Assembly: GCA_031282635.1 (NCBI GenBank)
Contig: JAITDJ010000161.1
Location: 1-37,604 of the forward strand
Direction: 5' to 3'
Length of the DNA: 37,604 bases
DNA from: Clostridiales bacterium
GTDB taxonomy: Bacteria; Bacillota; Clostridia; Lachnospirales; WQUN01
The notes under the pieces were generated by a model, which was not told where the DNA came from, searched no databases, and saw nothing but the letters and a program-made list of their open reading frames with translations. The position numbers and the translations under genes were made by a program. Shown here in pieces: positions 1 to 9,227 of the stretch; position 1 is the first letter of the stretch; each line of letters starts with the position of its first letter.

Positions 1-233
1 AGCAACTAATATTCGGTTAATATTTGAAGTCTTGTGGTTGGAGTAATACTTTAAGCTTACCACACCCTTTCATGGATTTTCAAATGCTGTTGCCCTGCAC
101 TTATATGGCGGTCGGTATACAACCTTTTTTCTCGGATATATAATTAGCAATTTGAGGATATACGTCGCGATGAAGCCAAATGAAGTACAATTTTTAAGTA
201 CTCCCCCCTCGTTTTGAAAGACCCGTAAAAACC

Positions 234-1325
234 ATGGGTATGCAAGACGCGATCGCCGGGAAATACGGCGACGCCATAACCCTCTGGGTCAGCATTTTCA
301 ACAGGCGCAACAACCTTCGGGCGGCGCAGCGCGGAACGCAGACCATATACGCGGTGATTGTATTCATCTGCATCCCAATGCTTGGTGCCTACTACATGGT
401 TCAGGGCAGCATGGGCGTCGGTACGGTGCTCATGAGCATGCAGGCCGCGGGCATCTTGTCCGCGCCGATCATGAATATTATGTATTCGATGAGGGACATC
501 AACGAATTCAAGGTCAGCGGCGCTCGTATTGCCGAACTGATTGCCGAAACGCCCGAACGCCAAGGGGGCGCGAGCTTTTCTATAGAAGGCGGGGCGCCGC
601 TCGTTGAGCTCGAGCATGTCAGCTTTGCCTACGGGACGGATGAGGCGCTTCGCGTCATATCCATAAAGGTTATGCCGGGCCAGCGCATTGCCCTGGTCGG
701 CGCGTCCGGAAGCGGTAAGTCCACCGCGCTGCGCTTAATGGCCGGGCTGTATGAAGCCTCCGCCGGCAGCGTCCGCTTCGCGGGGCATGACATAAACGTG
801 TGGGATCTCACAGCAATGCGCAGCCATATGGCCTACGTGCAGCAGGATACTTTCCTGTTCCCTGGTTCCCTGCGTGAGAACATTGAGTGCGGTGAGGCAA
901 TCAATAACCTGGACGAAGTAATCAAGTGCGCCCAGCTGGATGACTGGCTGGCCAGGCAGCCGCAGGGTTTGGAAACAGACGTGGGCGAGCGCGGAAATAA
1001 GCTTTCCGGCGGCCTGCGTCAGCGGGTATCCATAGCGCGGGCAATGGCCCGGAAGCCGCTGCTCTATCTCTTTGACGAACCTACGTCTGCGCTGGAGACA
1101 GCTATGGAGGCGGATATTACAGCTGCCATGAAGCAGGCGTCGGAAGGCGCAGCCAGCGTAACGGTCGCCCACAGGCTCTCATCAATAGAAGATTCCGATA
1201 TCATCTACGCAATGCAGGAGGGCCGGGTAGTTGAATCCGGCGGCCATGAGCAGCTAATGAACTCGCGGGGCTATTATTATGAGCTATATACCAAACATGA
1301 TATGGAGGCGGAGCGGATTGGATAA
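234..1325 (+). pseudogene. 5'-truncated ABC exporter half-transporter (partial TMD plus complete NBD)
   Basis: NBD motifs: Walker A GASGSGKST, Q-loop YVQQDTFLF, signature KLSGGLRQR, Walker B LLYLFDEPTSALE, H-loop VAHRLSS. Only the end of the transmembrane domain is present; an in-frame stop lies just upstream (about 192), so roughly 200 N-terminal residues are missing. Confidence 0.75.
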
Positions 1326-2846
1326 TCGTACATTCCGGCGAACCATGTCCGAGTCTTTACATACATTAGGCAGGCTTATCGCCTTTACCAAGGGCGATCG
1401 CGTTCTTTATTTTGCCGGCATGTTTTTAGCGGCTGGGCAAGGCCTTATACAGACCGTGGTTTTCGGTATGGGCATATACTGGATCCTGTCCGCCGCACAG
1501 AGCGGCGACATGGCCCATACCATGCGCGTGGGGATTGCCGTGCTGGCTCTGAGCGTTTTTCTGGTCGTCATATACACGCTTGGCGCATGGATGCTGGATC
1601 ATGGCGTGGTCCGGATATCAGCGAGGGCACGGAAAAGACTCGAGGATCATATGGTAAAGATTCCGGCGCCTTGGTATGATCAGCAGCATTCCGGCGATGT
1701 GATGACGCGCTTGTTTCATGACTATGAAGCCGGTATGGAAAATACGCTGAATGTACCCATCCAGCTGACGCTGAATATCCTCTTGTCCGGCGTGGGTTCG
1801 ATCATCGCCATTGTCGCGCTGGATTGGCGTATCGCCTTATCGCTTTTAGTGATCAGCGCCTTGTCCATGCTGCTGACTTCGCGTTTCGTGGTAGCCAGCC
1901 GCGCAGCCGCAACCGATGTTAGAAAGCAAAACTCGGCCGTTTCCGAACGCTTGTTGGATATCGTGGGCGCGGCCCAGGTCTTGCACGTACACGCGTTATA
2001 TAACTTTGTATTGAACCTGCTGGGAGCGGAGGTAAAAAAAGGGCGGGAATACGCCGACAGACAGGGACGGATCATCGCGCTGCAGGATGCCGCGGGCGAA
2101 GCGGTGACGCTGCTGATCTACGCGGGCGTGCTGTCCGTAGGGCTGGCAGGCATGGTTAACGGATCGGTGAACGCGGCTAAATTAATAGCTATTTTCCAAT
2201 TGTCGCGCGGGCCGATTAATCTGTTCACCAGTTTTGGCAGCATGCTGGTGGATCTGCAAAATGGTTTGGCCGGCGCTGAACGCGTATTCCAGATGTGGGA
2301 CATCACCGAGGAAAACTATGGGCATATCGCAGCGCCCATGCCCGGCGCGCCCGCGGTATCGCTGTCCGGCGTAAACTTTTCTTACAGAGCGGATACGCCC
2401 ATTCTGAGCGGTATTTCCTTGGAAGCGCACGTAGGATCGAAGACAGCGCTTATGGGTGAGAGCGGCTGCGGCAAATCAACTGTGATGAAATTGCTGTCCG
2501 GGTTATACCCTGCTTACGAGGGCAGCGTAAAAGTGTTCGGGCATGAATTGCGTGAATTGCCGCGCAACGCCGTCAATAATCTGTTGGTTTACGTGACTCA
2601 GGATCCGCATCTGTTCATTGGTACAATTGAGGAAAACATCGGGCTGGCTAAGAAGGGCGCTTCTATCGAAGAGATTAAGAAGGCGGCCGAGCTCGCTGAC
2701 GCCCATGAATTTATTGAGAACTTGCCGGGCGGATATGGTTATATGATTTCAGAGCGGGGCGGCGGGCAGGCGGTACGCTGTTCGTGGCGACACACAGGCC
2801 GTCGCTGTTGCAGGTGATGGACAGGATTTTGGAAATTGGATCATAA
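1318..2846 (+). pseudogene. ABC exporter half-transporter with internal deletion and frameshift in the NBD
   Basis: ORF 1279..2817 has an intact TMD and Walker A GESGCGKST, then breaks after MISERGGG. A second frame (2772-2846) resumes with GTLFVATHRPSLLQVMDRILEIGS, the H-loop and C-terminus. The LSGGQ/Walker B/D-loop segment is absent. Start uncertain (TTG near 1318 or ATG 1345). Confidence 0.8.
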
Positions 2847-2935
2847 CTCCCGCCAATTGTCAGGGACATTTTACTAATACGCCAATAAACGTTGGTAATA
2901 CTACCGTCATAAGAAAAAAATGTAGTGACAACGTA

Positions 2936-2964
2936 TTGACAAATGGCAAGTTTTCAGATATACT
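2936..2964 (+). promoter_or_regulatory. Sigma70-type promoter of the toxin-antitoxin locus
   Basis: TTGACA (2936-2941), 17 nt spacer, TATACT (2959-2964), just upstream of the antitoxin start. Confidence 0.7.
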
Positions 2965-2987
2965 GTATCAAGAGGAGATGATACAGT
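2962..2987 (+). promoter_or_regulatory. Perfect inverted repeat, putative TA autoregulatory operator
   Basis: ACTGTATCA (2962-2970) / TGATACAGT (2979-2987), 9-bp arms with 8-nt loop AGAGGAGA; overlaps the -10 box, contains the Shine-Dalgarno and touches the GTG start. Confidence 0.65.
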
Positions 2988-3264
2988 GCCCACAATTCAG
3001 TTCCGAACAGACGAAACAACCAAATCTCAATCCAATAAAATTTTCCAGCAGCTAGGAATTACAATGTCTGACGCTATTAATATGTTCCTGCGTCAATCAA
3101 TATTGCACGGCGGTCTGCCGTTTGAGTTGAAAATACCGAAGTACAGCGATGCCACGCTCGCTGCGCTCGCCGACATGGAACAAAGCAAAGGCAAAGGTAT
3201 TCGAGGGAAAGCGGTTCGCGATGCACTCGCAGATTTAAAAGCAGATGGCGGTGACGACGTTTGA
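2986..3264 (+). CDS. RelB/DinJ family type II antitoxin
   Basis: 92 aa; TIQFRTDETTKSQSNKIFQQLGITMSDAINMFLRQSILHGGLPFEL is typical of DinJ/RelB ribbon-helix-helix proteins; followed by a YafQ-like toxin. Confidence 0.85.
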   Translation: MPTIQFRTDETTKSQSNKIFQQLGITMSDAINMFLRQSILHGGLPFELKIPKYSDATLAALADMEQSKGKGIRGKAVRDALADLKADGGDDV

Positions 3265-3542
3265 ATGTACGTTGACGAAGCCAATTCAAGAAGGACTACA
3301 AGCTGATGATGAAACAAAACAGAGATATTGCCGCGTTGGATGTTGTGATCGAAGAATTGGCTGTTCCAAACCCTTTACCAGAAAAGTACCTTGACCATCC
3401 GCTCAAAGGAGATCACAAGGGGTATAGGGAATGCCATATTGAACCGGATTGGCTTCTGATTTACGGCTATGAAACGCTTAATGTTGATAAAAATCAATTA
3501 CTTCTCGTTAGGACAGGTACACATTCAGATTTGCTTGAATAA
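3261..3542 (+). CDS. YafQ-like RelE superfamily mRNA interferase toxin (N-terminus interrupted by TGA; re-initiation possible at 3306)
   Basis: ORF 3306..3542 keeps DHPLKGDHKGYRECHIEPDWLLIYGY and THSDLL. In the same frame upstream, RSQFKKDYKLMMKQ extends the homology but is cut from LNVR by TGA at 3273. Confidence 0.75.
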
Positions 3543-3595
3543 CCACACTAATCATTACGTGTTGATTAGGAAAAATCAATCTTAATAAATATTTC

Positions 3596-3624
3596 TTGAC
3601 ATTGAGACATTGCGATGATAGCAT
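3596..3624 (+). promoter_or_regulatory. Possible promoter upstream of the GRE cluster
   Basis: TTGACA (3596-3601), 17-nt spacer, TAGCAT (3619-3624, imperfect -10). Confidence 0.35.
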
Positions 3625-3830
3625 TATATAAAGTGACTATAACTTGAGGTTTATAATGTTAGAAACACTAAAAACCCTCCATATGGCATATAGTGGTAAT
3701 ATCAAAAAGCAGAATAATTATTATTTTATTATTTTGAAAAAATTCGTCTGAAATGCCATATTTGGACGACACAAACGGGAGCGAGATCCATCTGTCGGGC
3801 TAAGGGTATAGGTATTCCCATAAAAGCAAT

Positions 3831-3858
3831 CAATAGTCAAAAACTATTGGTTATTTTT
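3831..3858 (+). terminator. Hairpin followed by a T-rich tract upstream of the cluster
   Basis: CAATAGT (3831-3837) / ACTATTG (3843-3849), then GTTATTTTT. Confidence 0.4.
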
Positions 3859-3901
3859 ATGTAAAACTCTTCGCGAAATACATTAATTTACGAGAAAGGC
3901 T

Positions 3902-4957
3902 GTGGTGAGTATGAACCCTGGAATTGCGGTCATTGGTTATGGCGGCATGGGAGGGCATCATGTAAGAAGATTGATGCTGATTCCGGAAGAAGTAAGGGTT
4001 ACCGGTATTTTCGACATAGATCCTGCAAAGGGAAAAGCGGCTCAACAAGCGGGTATAAACGTTTTTTCCTCACAGGAAGAGCTGCTTGCGGATCCCGCGA
4101 CCGATATCGTGATTATCGCGACGCCGAATGATACGCATAAGTCTATAGCTGTTGCCTCTATGGAACGAAAAAAACACGTGATATGTGAAAAACCCGTTAC
4201 TATGTTCTGTGCGGATTTGCGAGAGATGATCGATTGCGCGAATAAAAACGGAGTGATTTTTTCTGTGCATCAAAACCGACGATGGGACGAGGATTTCCTC
4301 ATGGTCAGTAATTTGTATCGGGAGGACGCGCTCGGCCGTGTCTTTACGATAGAATCGCGGGTTCACGGTTCCAGGGGTATACCCGGCGATTGGCGGAAAC
4401 AGGCGTCGAAGGGCGGCGGTATGGTACTGGACTGGGGCGTACACATACTCGATCAGATGCTGTGCTTGATGGGAGATCGCGCTATTGAATCGCTCTACGC
4501 CCAGTATTCTTACGCTTTGGGAGAAGAAGTGGAGGATGGTTTCCGCGCTGATTTTCGCTTTGAAGGCTCGCTGAGTTTTCACCTGGAAGTCAGTACCATG
4601 AATTATATAAATTTGCCCCGCTGGTATATACAGGGCGCTAAGGGTACAGCGGTTATAGAACGTTTTGATTCCGACGCCCGGCTGATGCTGCCCAGAGGAA
4701 AGGCGGACGACGCGACTCCGGTCGTAACGGCGGCCGGTATTACCAAGACTATGGCGCCCAGAGGCGCCGATACTTTGACCGAAGTGATTCGGCCAAAACT
4801 TACTTCCGATGTTAAGGATTATTACAGAAACTTTATTAAGGCTGTTCGCGGCATGGAAGAACAAATCGTCACCCACGCCCAAATGCTGAGAGTTCTTGGA
4901 ATAATTGAGAAAATGCATATATCCGCTGGAGAAAACACAATTATTCGCAATATCTGA
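3902..4957 (+). CDS. Gfo/Idh/MocA family oxidoreductase
   Basis: N-terminal Rossmann motif IAVIGYGGMGGHHVRRL; IIATPNDTHKSIAVASMERKKHVICEKPV is the characteristic EKP motif. Alternative start ATG 3911. Confidence 0.9.
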   Translation: MVSMNPGIAVIGYGGMGGHHVRRLMLIPEEVRVTGIFDIDPAKGKAAQQAGINVFSSQEELLADPATDIVIIATPNDTHKSIAVASMERKKHVICEKPVTMFCADLREMIDCANKNGVIFSVHQNRRWDEDFLMVSNLYREDALGRVFTIESRVHGSRGIPGDWRKQASKGGGMVLDWGVHILDQMLCLMGDRAIESLYAQYSYALGEEVEDGFRADFRFEGSLSFHLEVSTMNYINLPRWYIQGAKGTAVIERFDSDARLMLPRGKADDATPVVTAAGITKTMAPRGADTLTEVIRPKLTSDVKDYYRNFIKAVRGMEEQIVTHAQMLRVLGIIEKMHISAGENTIIRNI

Positions 4958-4965
4958 TTGAAACC

Positions 4966-4995
4966 GGCGATTAAAAATATGGCGATTAAAAATAT
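4966..4995 (+). repeat. Exact tandem duplication of a 15-mer in the GRE 5' leader
   Basis: GGCGATTAAAAATAT repeated directly (4966-4980 and 4981-4995), followed by AAGGAGGAAC RBS. Confidence 0.85.
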
Positions 4996-5010
4996 GATAA
5001 GGAGGAACAG

Positions 5011-7194
5011 GTGAGAAATCGAATCAATCAACACAGTCCTGACGCGCCGATGAGCTATCGCGATCGCATGGCGATTTTACGGCGGCATAAAATCGAAGAT
5101 ACACAAGACAAAAAAGGGCTTCGACAATACGCGGACGGAGACGATTACGGGGCGATAACCCCGCCGGCTGATTTTGAGTTTAAGCCCTGCGTCAACCACC
5201 CCAATGGCGGCTGGTATGGATATGAAGGCTGGTCCAAGACATTTTATAAACTGATGGAAGAGCATCCGGTCTTTATAGATCCCTGCGACGCTTTCCCGAA
5301 TCGGTTTATGGTCTGCCTGTCGTTCGTAAAGCCCATTCCTCCAGTGTTCAATCCGGATTATCCGTACGACGATCTGCGCGAACGTCAGACTAAGTACGGC
5401 ATTATGGGCGGGATCGGCGCGGATTCCCATTTCGGCGGGGATTATCGCGTGGGTTTGGAAGTCGGTTGGGGCGGTTTATTGGAAAAACTTGAAAAATACC
5501 AAGCGATAAATCCCGGCTGTGATGATTTCTACGACGCCGAGATAATGACCGTAAAGGGCGTACAACTCTGGATGAGGCATACCGTCGAGGAGATCGGCAA
5601 GGCCATTCAGCTTGAGACGCACCCCGCGCTTGTCGAGAATCTCAAAGAAATGCGAAAAAATACCGAATTTCTTATAGACCACAAACCGGAAACGCTGCGT
5701 CAGGCGTGCGAGTGGATCTGCTGGTTCAACATGGCGTCTAGGGAGTACAACCGCGACGGCGCCGGCGGCCAGCTTGACGAACTGCTGCGTCCTTATTACG
5801 AGCGGGATCTTGAGGCGGGCGTTGTTAACGAAGAAAAGGCCAAATACTATCTCGCATGCCTGCTGCTTAACGACGCGCATTATTATCAGGTAGGCGGCGT
5901 GACCGCCGACGGATCGGATATGGTCACGTATTTTTCCTATATGATACTTGAAGCGGCCGATTGGCTGGATTCGTCCTGCAATATTACGGTTCGCGTCCAC
6001 AAAAACATTAATCTGGATTTTCTCAAAACATCCGTGGGTTACCTCTTTAAAAACAAGAACGGATGGCCGCGCTTTTCCGGGGACGATGCCCTGACTAACG
6101 GTTTTATGCGCAAAGGCTACCCCAAAGAGCTGGCCGTACAGCGCGTCGCGGTAGGGTGTCACTGGATGAGCCTCCCGGGCATGGAATATTGCCTGAATGA
6201 TTGCGTTAAGCTCAATAACGCCAAGCATTTCCGTATCGCGCTGGACGAGATGATGGTCTCCGACGATGAGAAAAGCACAGCGCGTCTGTGGGAACTGTAT
6301 CGCAGGCACACGCGCAAAGCTATTGAACTGACGGTCGAGGGCATAATGTTTCATCTGAAATATCAAGCTTATAATATCCCTGAACTGATGCTCAACCTGA
6401 TCTGCCATGGTCCCGTGGAACGCGGCCTTGACGTGACGGCGGACGGGGTTGATTATTATAACATGTGTATCGACGGGACGGGTATAGCCACAGTGGCCGA
6501 TTCGTTCGCGGCGATCGAACAGCGGGTGGAAAAGGAAAAACGCCTTACCTGGGAGGATATGTACGCCGCCGTTACCTCGAATTTTGAGGCCATGGGGGGG
6601 GAAGTCACGCGCAAAATGCTCGCGTCAAGCGCTCGTTACGGCGGTGGGAACACAATCGCGGATGTATGGGCGGAGCGCGTCTCGAAGACGTTTGCCGACG
6701 ACGTCGTCAGTATGGATACCGAGAAGGTAAAGTTTATCCCGGGTTGGTTCTCATGGTCAAATACGATTATAATCGGCAAACAAGTTGGCGCGACCCCGAA
6801 CGGAAGAAAAGCCGGCGAGCCGATTAACCACGGCGCGAACCCGCATCCCGGGTTCCGCAAGGATGGGGCGCTGACAGCCATGTCTAATTCCATCTGCGCG
6901 ATTCAACCGGGCTACGGCAATACCTCGCCGATTCAGCTTGAGCTCGACCCCGGTATGGCCCAGGATGAAGAAGGAGTCGCCAAGATTGTGGACTACATCC
7001 GCACAATATGCGAACAAGGCAGCACGCTGCTTAATATCAATATCATTGACGCCAATAAGATCCTCGCGGCGAATGAAAACCCAGACGCTTATCCTGACTT
7101 GGTCGTCCGCGTTACGGGCTTTACCGCGTATTTCTGTCTCCTTACGCCGGAATTCCGTAAACTGGTGGTCGATAGGATTTTGATAGCGGCTTAG
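5011..7194 (+). CDS. Pyruvate-formate-lyase-like glycyl radical enzyme of uncertain substrate
   Basis: 727 aa; C-terminal glycyl radical motif RVTGFTAYF (Gly703 of this ORF) and candidate active-site Cys383 in VGCHWMSLPGMEY; GTG start with strong RBS; activase encoded two genes downstream. Confidence 0.9.
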   Translation: MRNRINQHSPDAPMSYRDRMAILRRHKIEDTQDKKGLRQYADGDDYGAITPPADFEFKPCVNHPNGGWYGYEGWSKTFYKLMEEHPVFIDPCDAFPNRFMVCLSFVKPIPPVFNPDYPYDDLRERQTKYGIMGGIGADSHFGGDYRVGLEVGWGGLLEKLEKYQAINPGCDDFYDAEIMTVKGVQLWMRHTVEEIGKAIQLETHPALVENLKEMRKNTEFLIDHKPETLRQACEWICWFNMASREYNRDGAGGQLDELLRPYYERDLEAGVVNEEKAKYYLACLLLNDAHYYQVGGVTADGSDMVTYFSYMILEAADWLDSSCNITVRVHKNINLDFLKTSVGYLFKNKNGWPRFSGDDALTNGFMRKGYPKELAVQRVAVGCHWMSLPGMEYCLNDCVKLNNAKHFRIALDEMMVSDDEKSTARLWELYRRHTRKAIELTVEGIMFHLKYQAYNIPELMLNLICHGPVERGLDVTADGVDYYNMCIDGTGIATVADSFAAIEQRVEKEKRLTWEDMYAAVTSNFEAMGGEVTRKMLASSARYGGGNTIADVWAERVSKTFADDVVSMDTEKVKFIPGWFSWSNTIIIGKQVGATPNGRKAGEPINHGANPHPGFRKDGALTAMSNSICAIQPGYGNTSPIQLELDPGMAQDEEGVAKIVDYIRTICEQGSTLLNINIIDANKILAANENPDAYPDLVVRVTGFTAYFCLLTPEFRKLVVDRILIAA

Positions 7195-7209
7195 ATATGA
7201 AGGCGATAA

Positions 7210-7258
7210 GATTTGCCAAACGCAAAAACCGCGCTTGGCAAATCCCAGCTTTCGCTGG
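7210..7258 (+). promoter_or_regulatory. Two adjacent hairpins between GRE and the downstream TIM-barrel gene
   Basis: GATTTGCCAA (7210-7219) / TTGGCAAATC (7235-7244), 10 bp perfect; then CCAGC/GCTGG (about 7245-7258). No T tract follows. Confidence 0.5.
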
Positions 7259-7284
7259 TATAAATTAAAAAGGAGCTGGCGTTT

Positions 7285-8172
7285 ATGTACAGACTGGCTA
7301 ATGTGGCGTGGGGTTGGACGCCTATCCCGGAGAATCTCCCAAAGGATGACTCGCTGTTCCGGATTGCCGATAAAATTAAAGAGATTGGTTTTGAGGGCGT
7401 TGATTATTTAACGACTCAGGAGTCTATTGATAAGTACTTCACCGAGCGGCTCAGTAAGGATTTGGGGGATTATTGCCGCTCCATCGGATTGCCGCCTAAC
7501 GTTTTGGTTTATCAGTCTTTTGACTGGCACGGGGAGGCGGATTCGGTCAAAGCTCACTGGGAGCATTTAGAGAAACATATCCAAATCGCGCAGTGGATAG
7601 GCTGTAATATTGTATCCTGTCTGTCTGTGCCGCCACGCGGCGCCGCGCGACCGCACGCGAGTTTTGCCAGCGCGGCTATGAAGCGTTCCTACAACCTGCC
7701 TGACGACTATGACTATGAGGCGGATTGGAACAGTCTCGCGGAGTCCTTCAAAAAGGCGCTGAAATTGGTCAAAACGGCCGGTATGCGTATGTCTATTGAA
7801 TGTTTCCCCGGAACGATGGTTTCAACCCCCGAAGCGATGGTCAAGATGACAAACGATGTGGGCGATCCCGATTTTGGAATTCAACTGGACACGAATCACC
7901 TGGTTCACCAGAGTATTGACCCCGAATTCGCGATTAATATAGTGGGCGGTAAGCGGATCTTCAATGTGCATTGCAAGGATCACGACGGGGTGACCCGCGG
8001 GAATATCCCCTGCGGCACGGGAATTATCGACTATCAGCGTGTAATTCACGCGCTTGAGAAAGTCGGCTATGAAGGCAGTCTGACGATTGAGCAGGAATTT
8101 ACGGATAACCCTCGGCGCTATAATTTACAGGGGTACGAACATATACGCAAGTGCTTGGCGGGTACGTATTGA
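7285..8172 (+). CDS. Sugar phosphate isomerase/epimerase family (xylose-isomerase-like TIM barrel)
   Basis: KIKEIGFEGVDY, SIECFPG, FGIQLDTNHL, FNVHCKDHDG, SLTIEQE: a metal-ligand pattern typical of AP-endonuclease-2/IolE-like barrels. Confidence 0.88.
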   Translation: MYRLANVAWGWTPIPENLPKDDSLFRIADKIKEIGFEGVDYLTTQESIDKYFTERLSKDLGDYCRSIGLPPNVLVYQSFDWHGEADSVKAHWEHLEKHIQIAQWIGCNIVSCLSVPPRGAARPHASFASAAMKRSYNLPDDYDYEADWNSLAESFKKALKLVKTAGMRMSIECFPGTMVSTPEAMVKMTNDVGDPDFGIQLDTNHLVHQSIDPEFAINIVGGKRIFNVHCKDHDGVTRGNIPCGTGIIDYQRVIHALEKVGYEGSLTIEQEFTDNPRRYNLQGYEHIRKCLAGTY

Positions 8173-8246
8173 TTAACCGGCGGAATTCCCATTCAACGTT
8201 GTGATTCTGGCGGAAAATAAAACGCGAAAGGGGAATAATCAGCGGC

Positions 8247-9155
8247 ATGCGGGGAATAGTCACTGATATTATGCGATTTTCTCTCAAAGACGGGCCGGGA
8301 ATCAGGACGACAGTTTTTCTGAAAGGGTGTAACATGGTCTGTAAATGGTGCCATAACCCGGAGACGTTGTCGATAAACCCGCAGATATTGAATTATCCGG
8401 AGAGATGTATTGGATGCTTTAATTGTGCGCGGGCGTGTAAACACGGCTCGATCGTTATCGAAGGGTATGGGGCCGCTTCCAGATTAGCCTTTTATACGGA
8501 AAAATGTATTGACTGCGGCGCGTGCGCCGATGTCTGCTATACCGGAGCGCGGGTCATGTCCGGTAAGGAGATGACCGTTGACGAGGTAATGGCCGAAGTC
8601 TCACAGGATGTAAACTATTATCGGAATTCCGGCGGCGGTGTGACCGTCAGCGGAGGTGAGGCGACGGTACAGCCCGAATTTACTTTAGCCATCCTGGAGT
8701 CCTGTAAAAAGTCCGGGATCTCCACAGCCATTGAGACAAACATGCTGGCGGACTGGCGGGTGTTTGAACAGCTCATACCGGCGTTGGATCTGGTAATGCT
8801 GGATGTCAAGCTGTTTGACAGCGACGCCCACCGAAAGTGGACCGGCGTGGGTAACGGGCGGATTTTGGAAAACGTGAAAAAGATGTCTGCCTGTCTGCCG
8901 ATCATCGTCAGGACGCCCGTAATTCCGGACGTCAATGACACGGCGGGAGAGATCGGTAAAATCGCGTCGTTTGTTAAAGGCTTAGATAATGTTGAGTATT
9001 ATGAGCTTCTTTTGTATAACCCATTGGGCGAGAGCAAGTATCAGGCCCTTGGAATGAAAAATCGGTTTTCGGGGCGAAAGCCGCAGACGGGTGAGGAAAA
9101 AAGACTTCTGACAGAGGCTGCGCAGGCGTGTGGCAAGGCGGTTAGGGTGATGTAA
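8247..9155 (+). CDS. Glycyl-radical enzyme activating enzyme (radical SAM, two extra [4Fe-4S] motifs)
   Basis: DGPGIRTTVFLKGCNMVCKWCHNPE (CxxxCxxC), ferredoxin motifs CIGCFNCARAC and CIDCGACADVC, SGGE motif, DVKLFD. Confidence 0.95.
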   Translation: MRGIVTDIMRFSLKDGPGIRTTVFLKGCNMVCKWCHNPETLSINPQILNYPERCIGCFNCARACKHGSIVIEGYGAASRLAFYTEKCIDCGACADVCYTGARVMSGKEMTVDEVMAEVSQDVNYYRNSGGGVTVSGGEATVQPEFTLAILESCKKSGISTAIETNMLADWRVFEQLIPALDLVMLDVKLFDSDAHRKWTGVGNGRILENVKKMSACLPIIVRTPVIPDVNDTAGEIGKIASFVKGLDNVEYYELLLYNPLGESKYQALGMKNRFSGRKPQTGEEKRLLTEAAQACGKAVRVM

Positions 9156-9227
9156 TCCGATACATATCAAAAATGTGTTTAGGTATAGACAGACGTGTAA
9201 TAAAGGTTAAGAAAGGAAAGTGACGAA

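Noticed and set aside
3273-3275. TGA in the toxin as a recoded (Trp/Sec) codon
   Set aside because: TGA is used as a genuine stop elsewhere in the window (for example antitoxin, sortase) and no SECIS-like element was evident.
4070-6408. Long minus-strand ORFs (4070..4918, 5476..6408) opposite the oxidoreductase and GRE
   Set aside because: They are antisense to strongly supported coding genes, have compositionally odd products without recognisable motifs, and are explained by codon bias of the plus strand.
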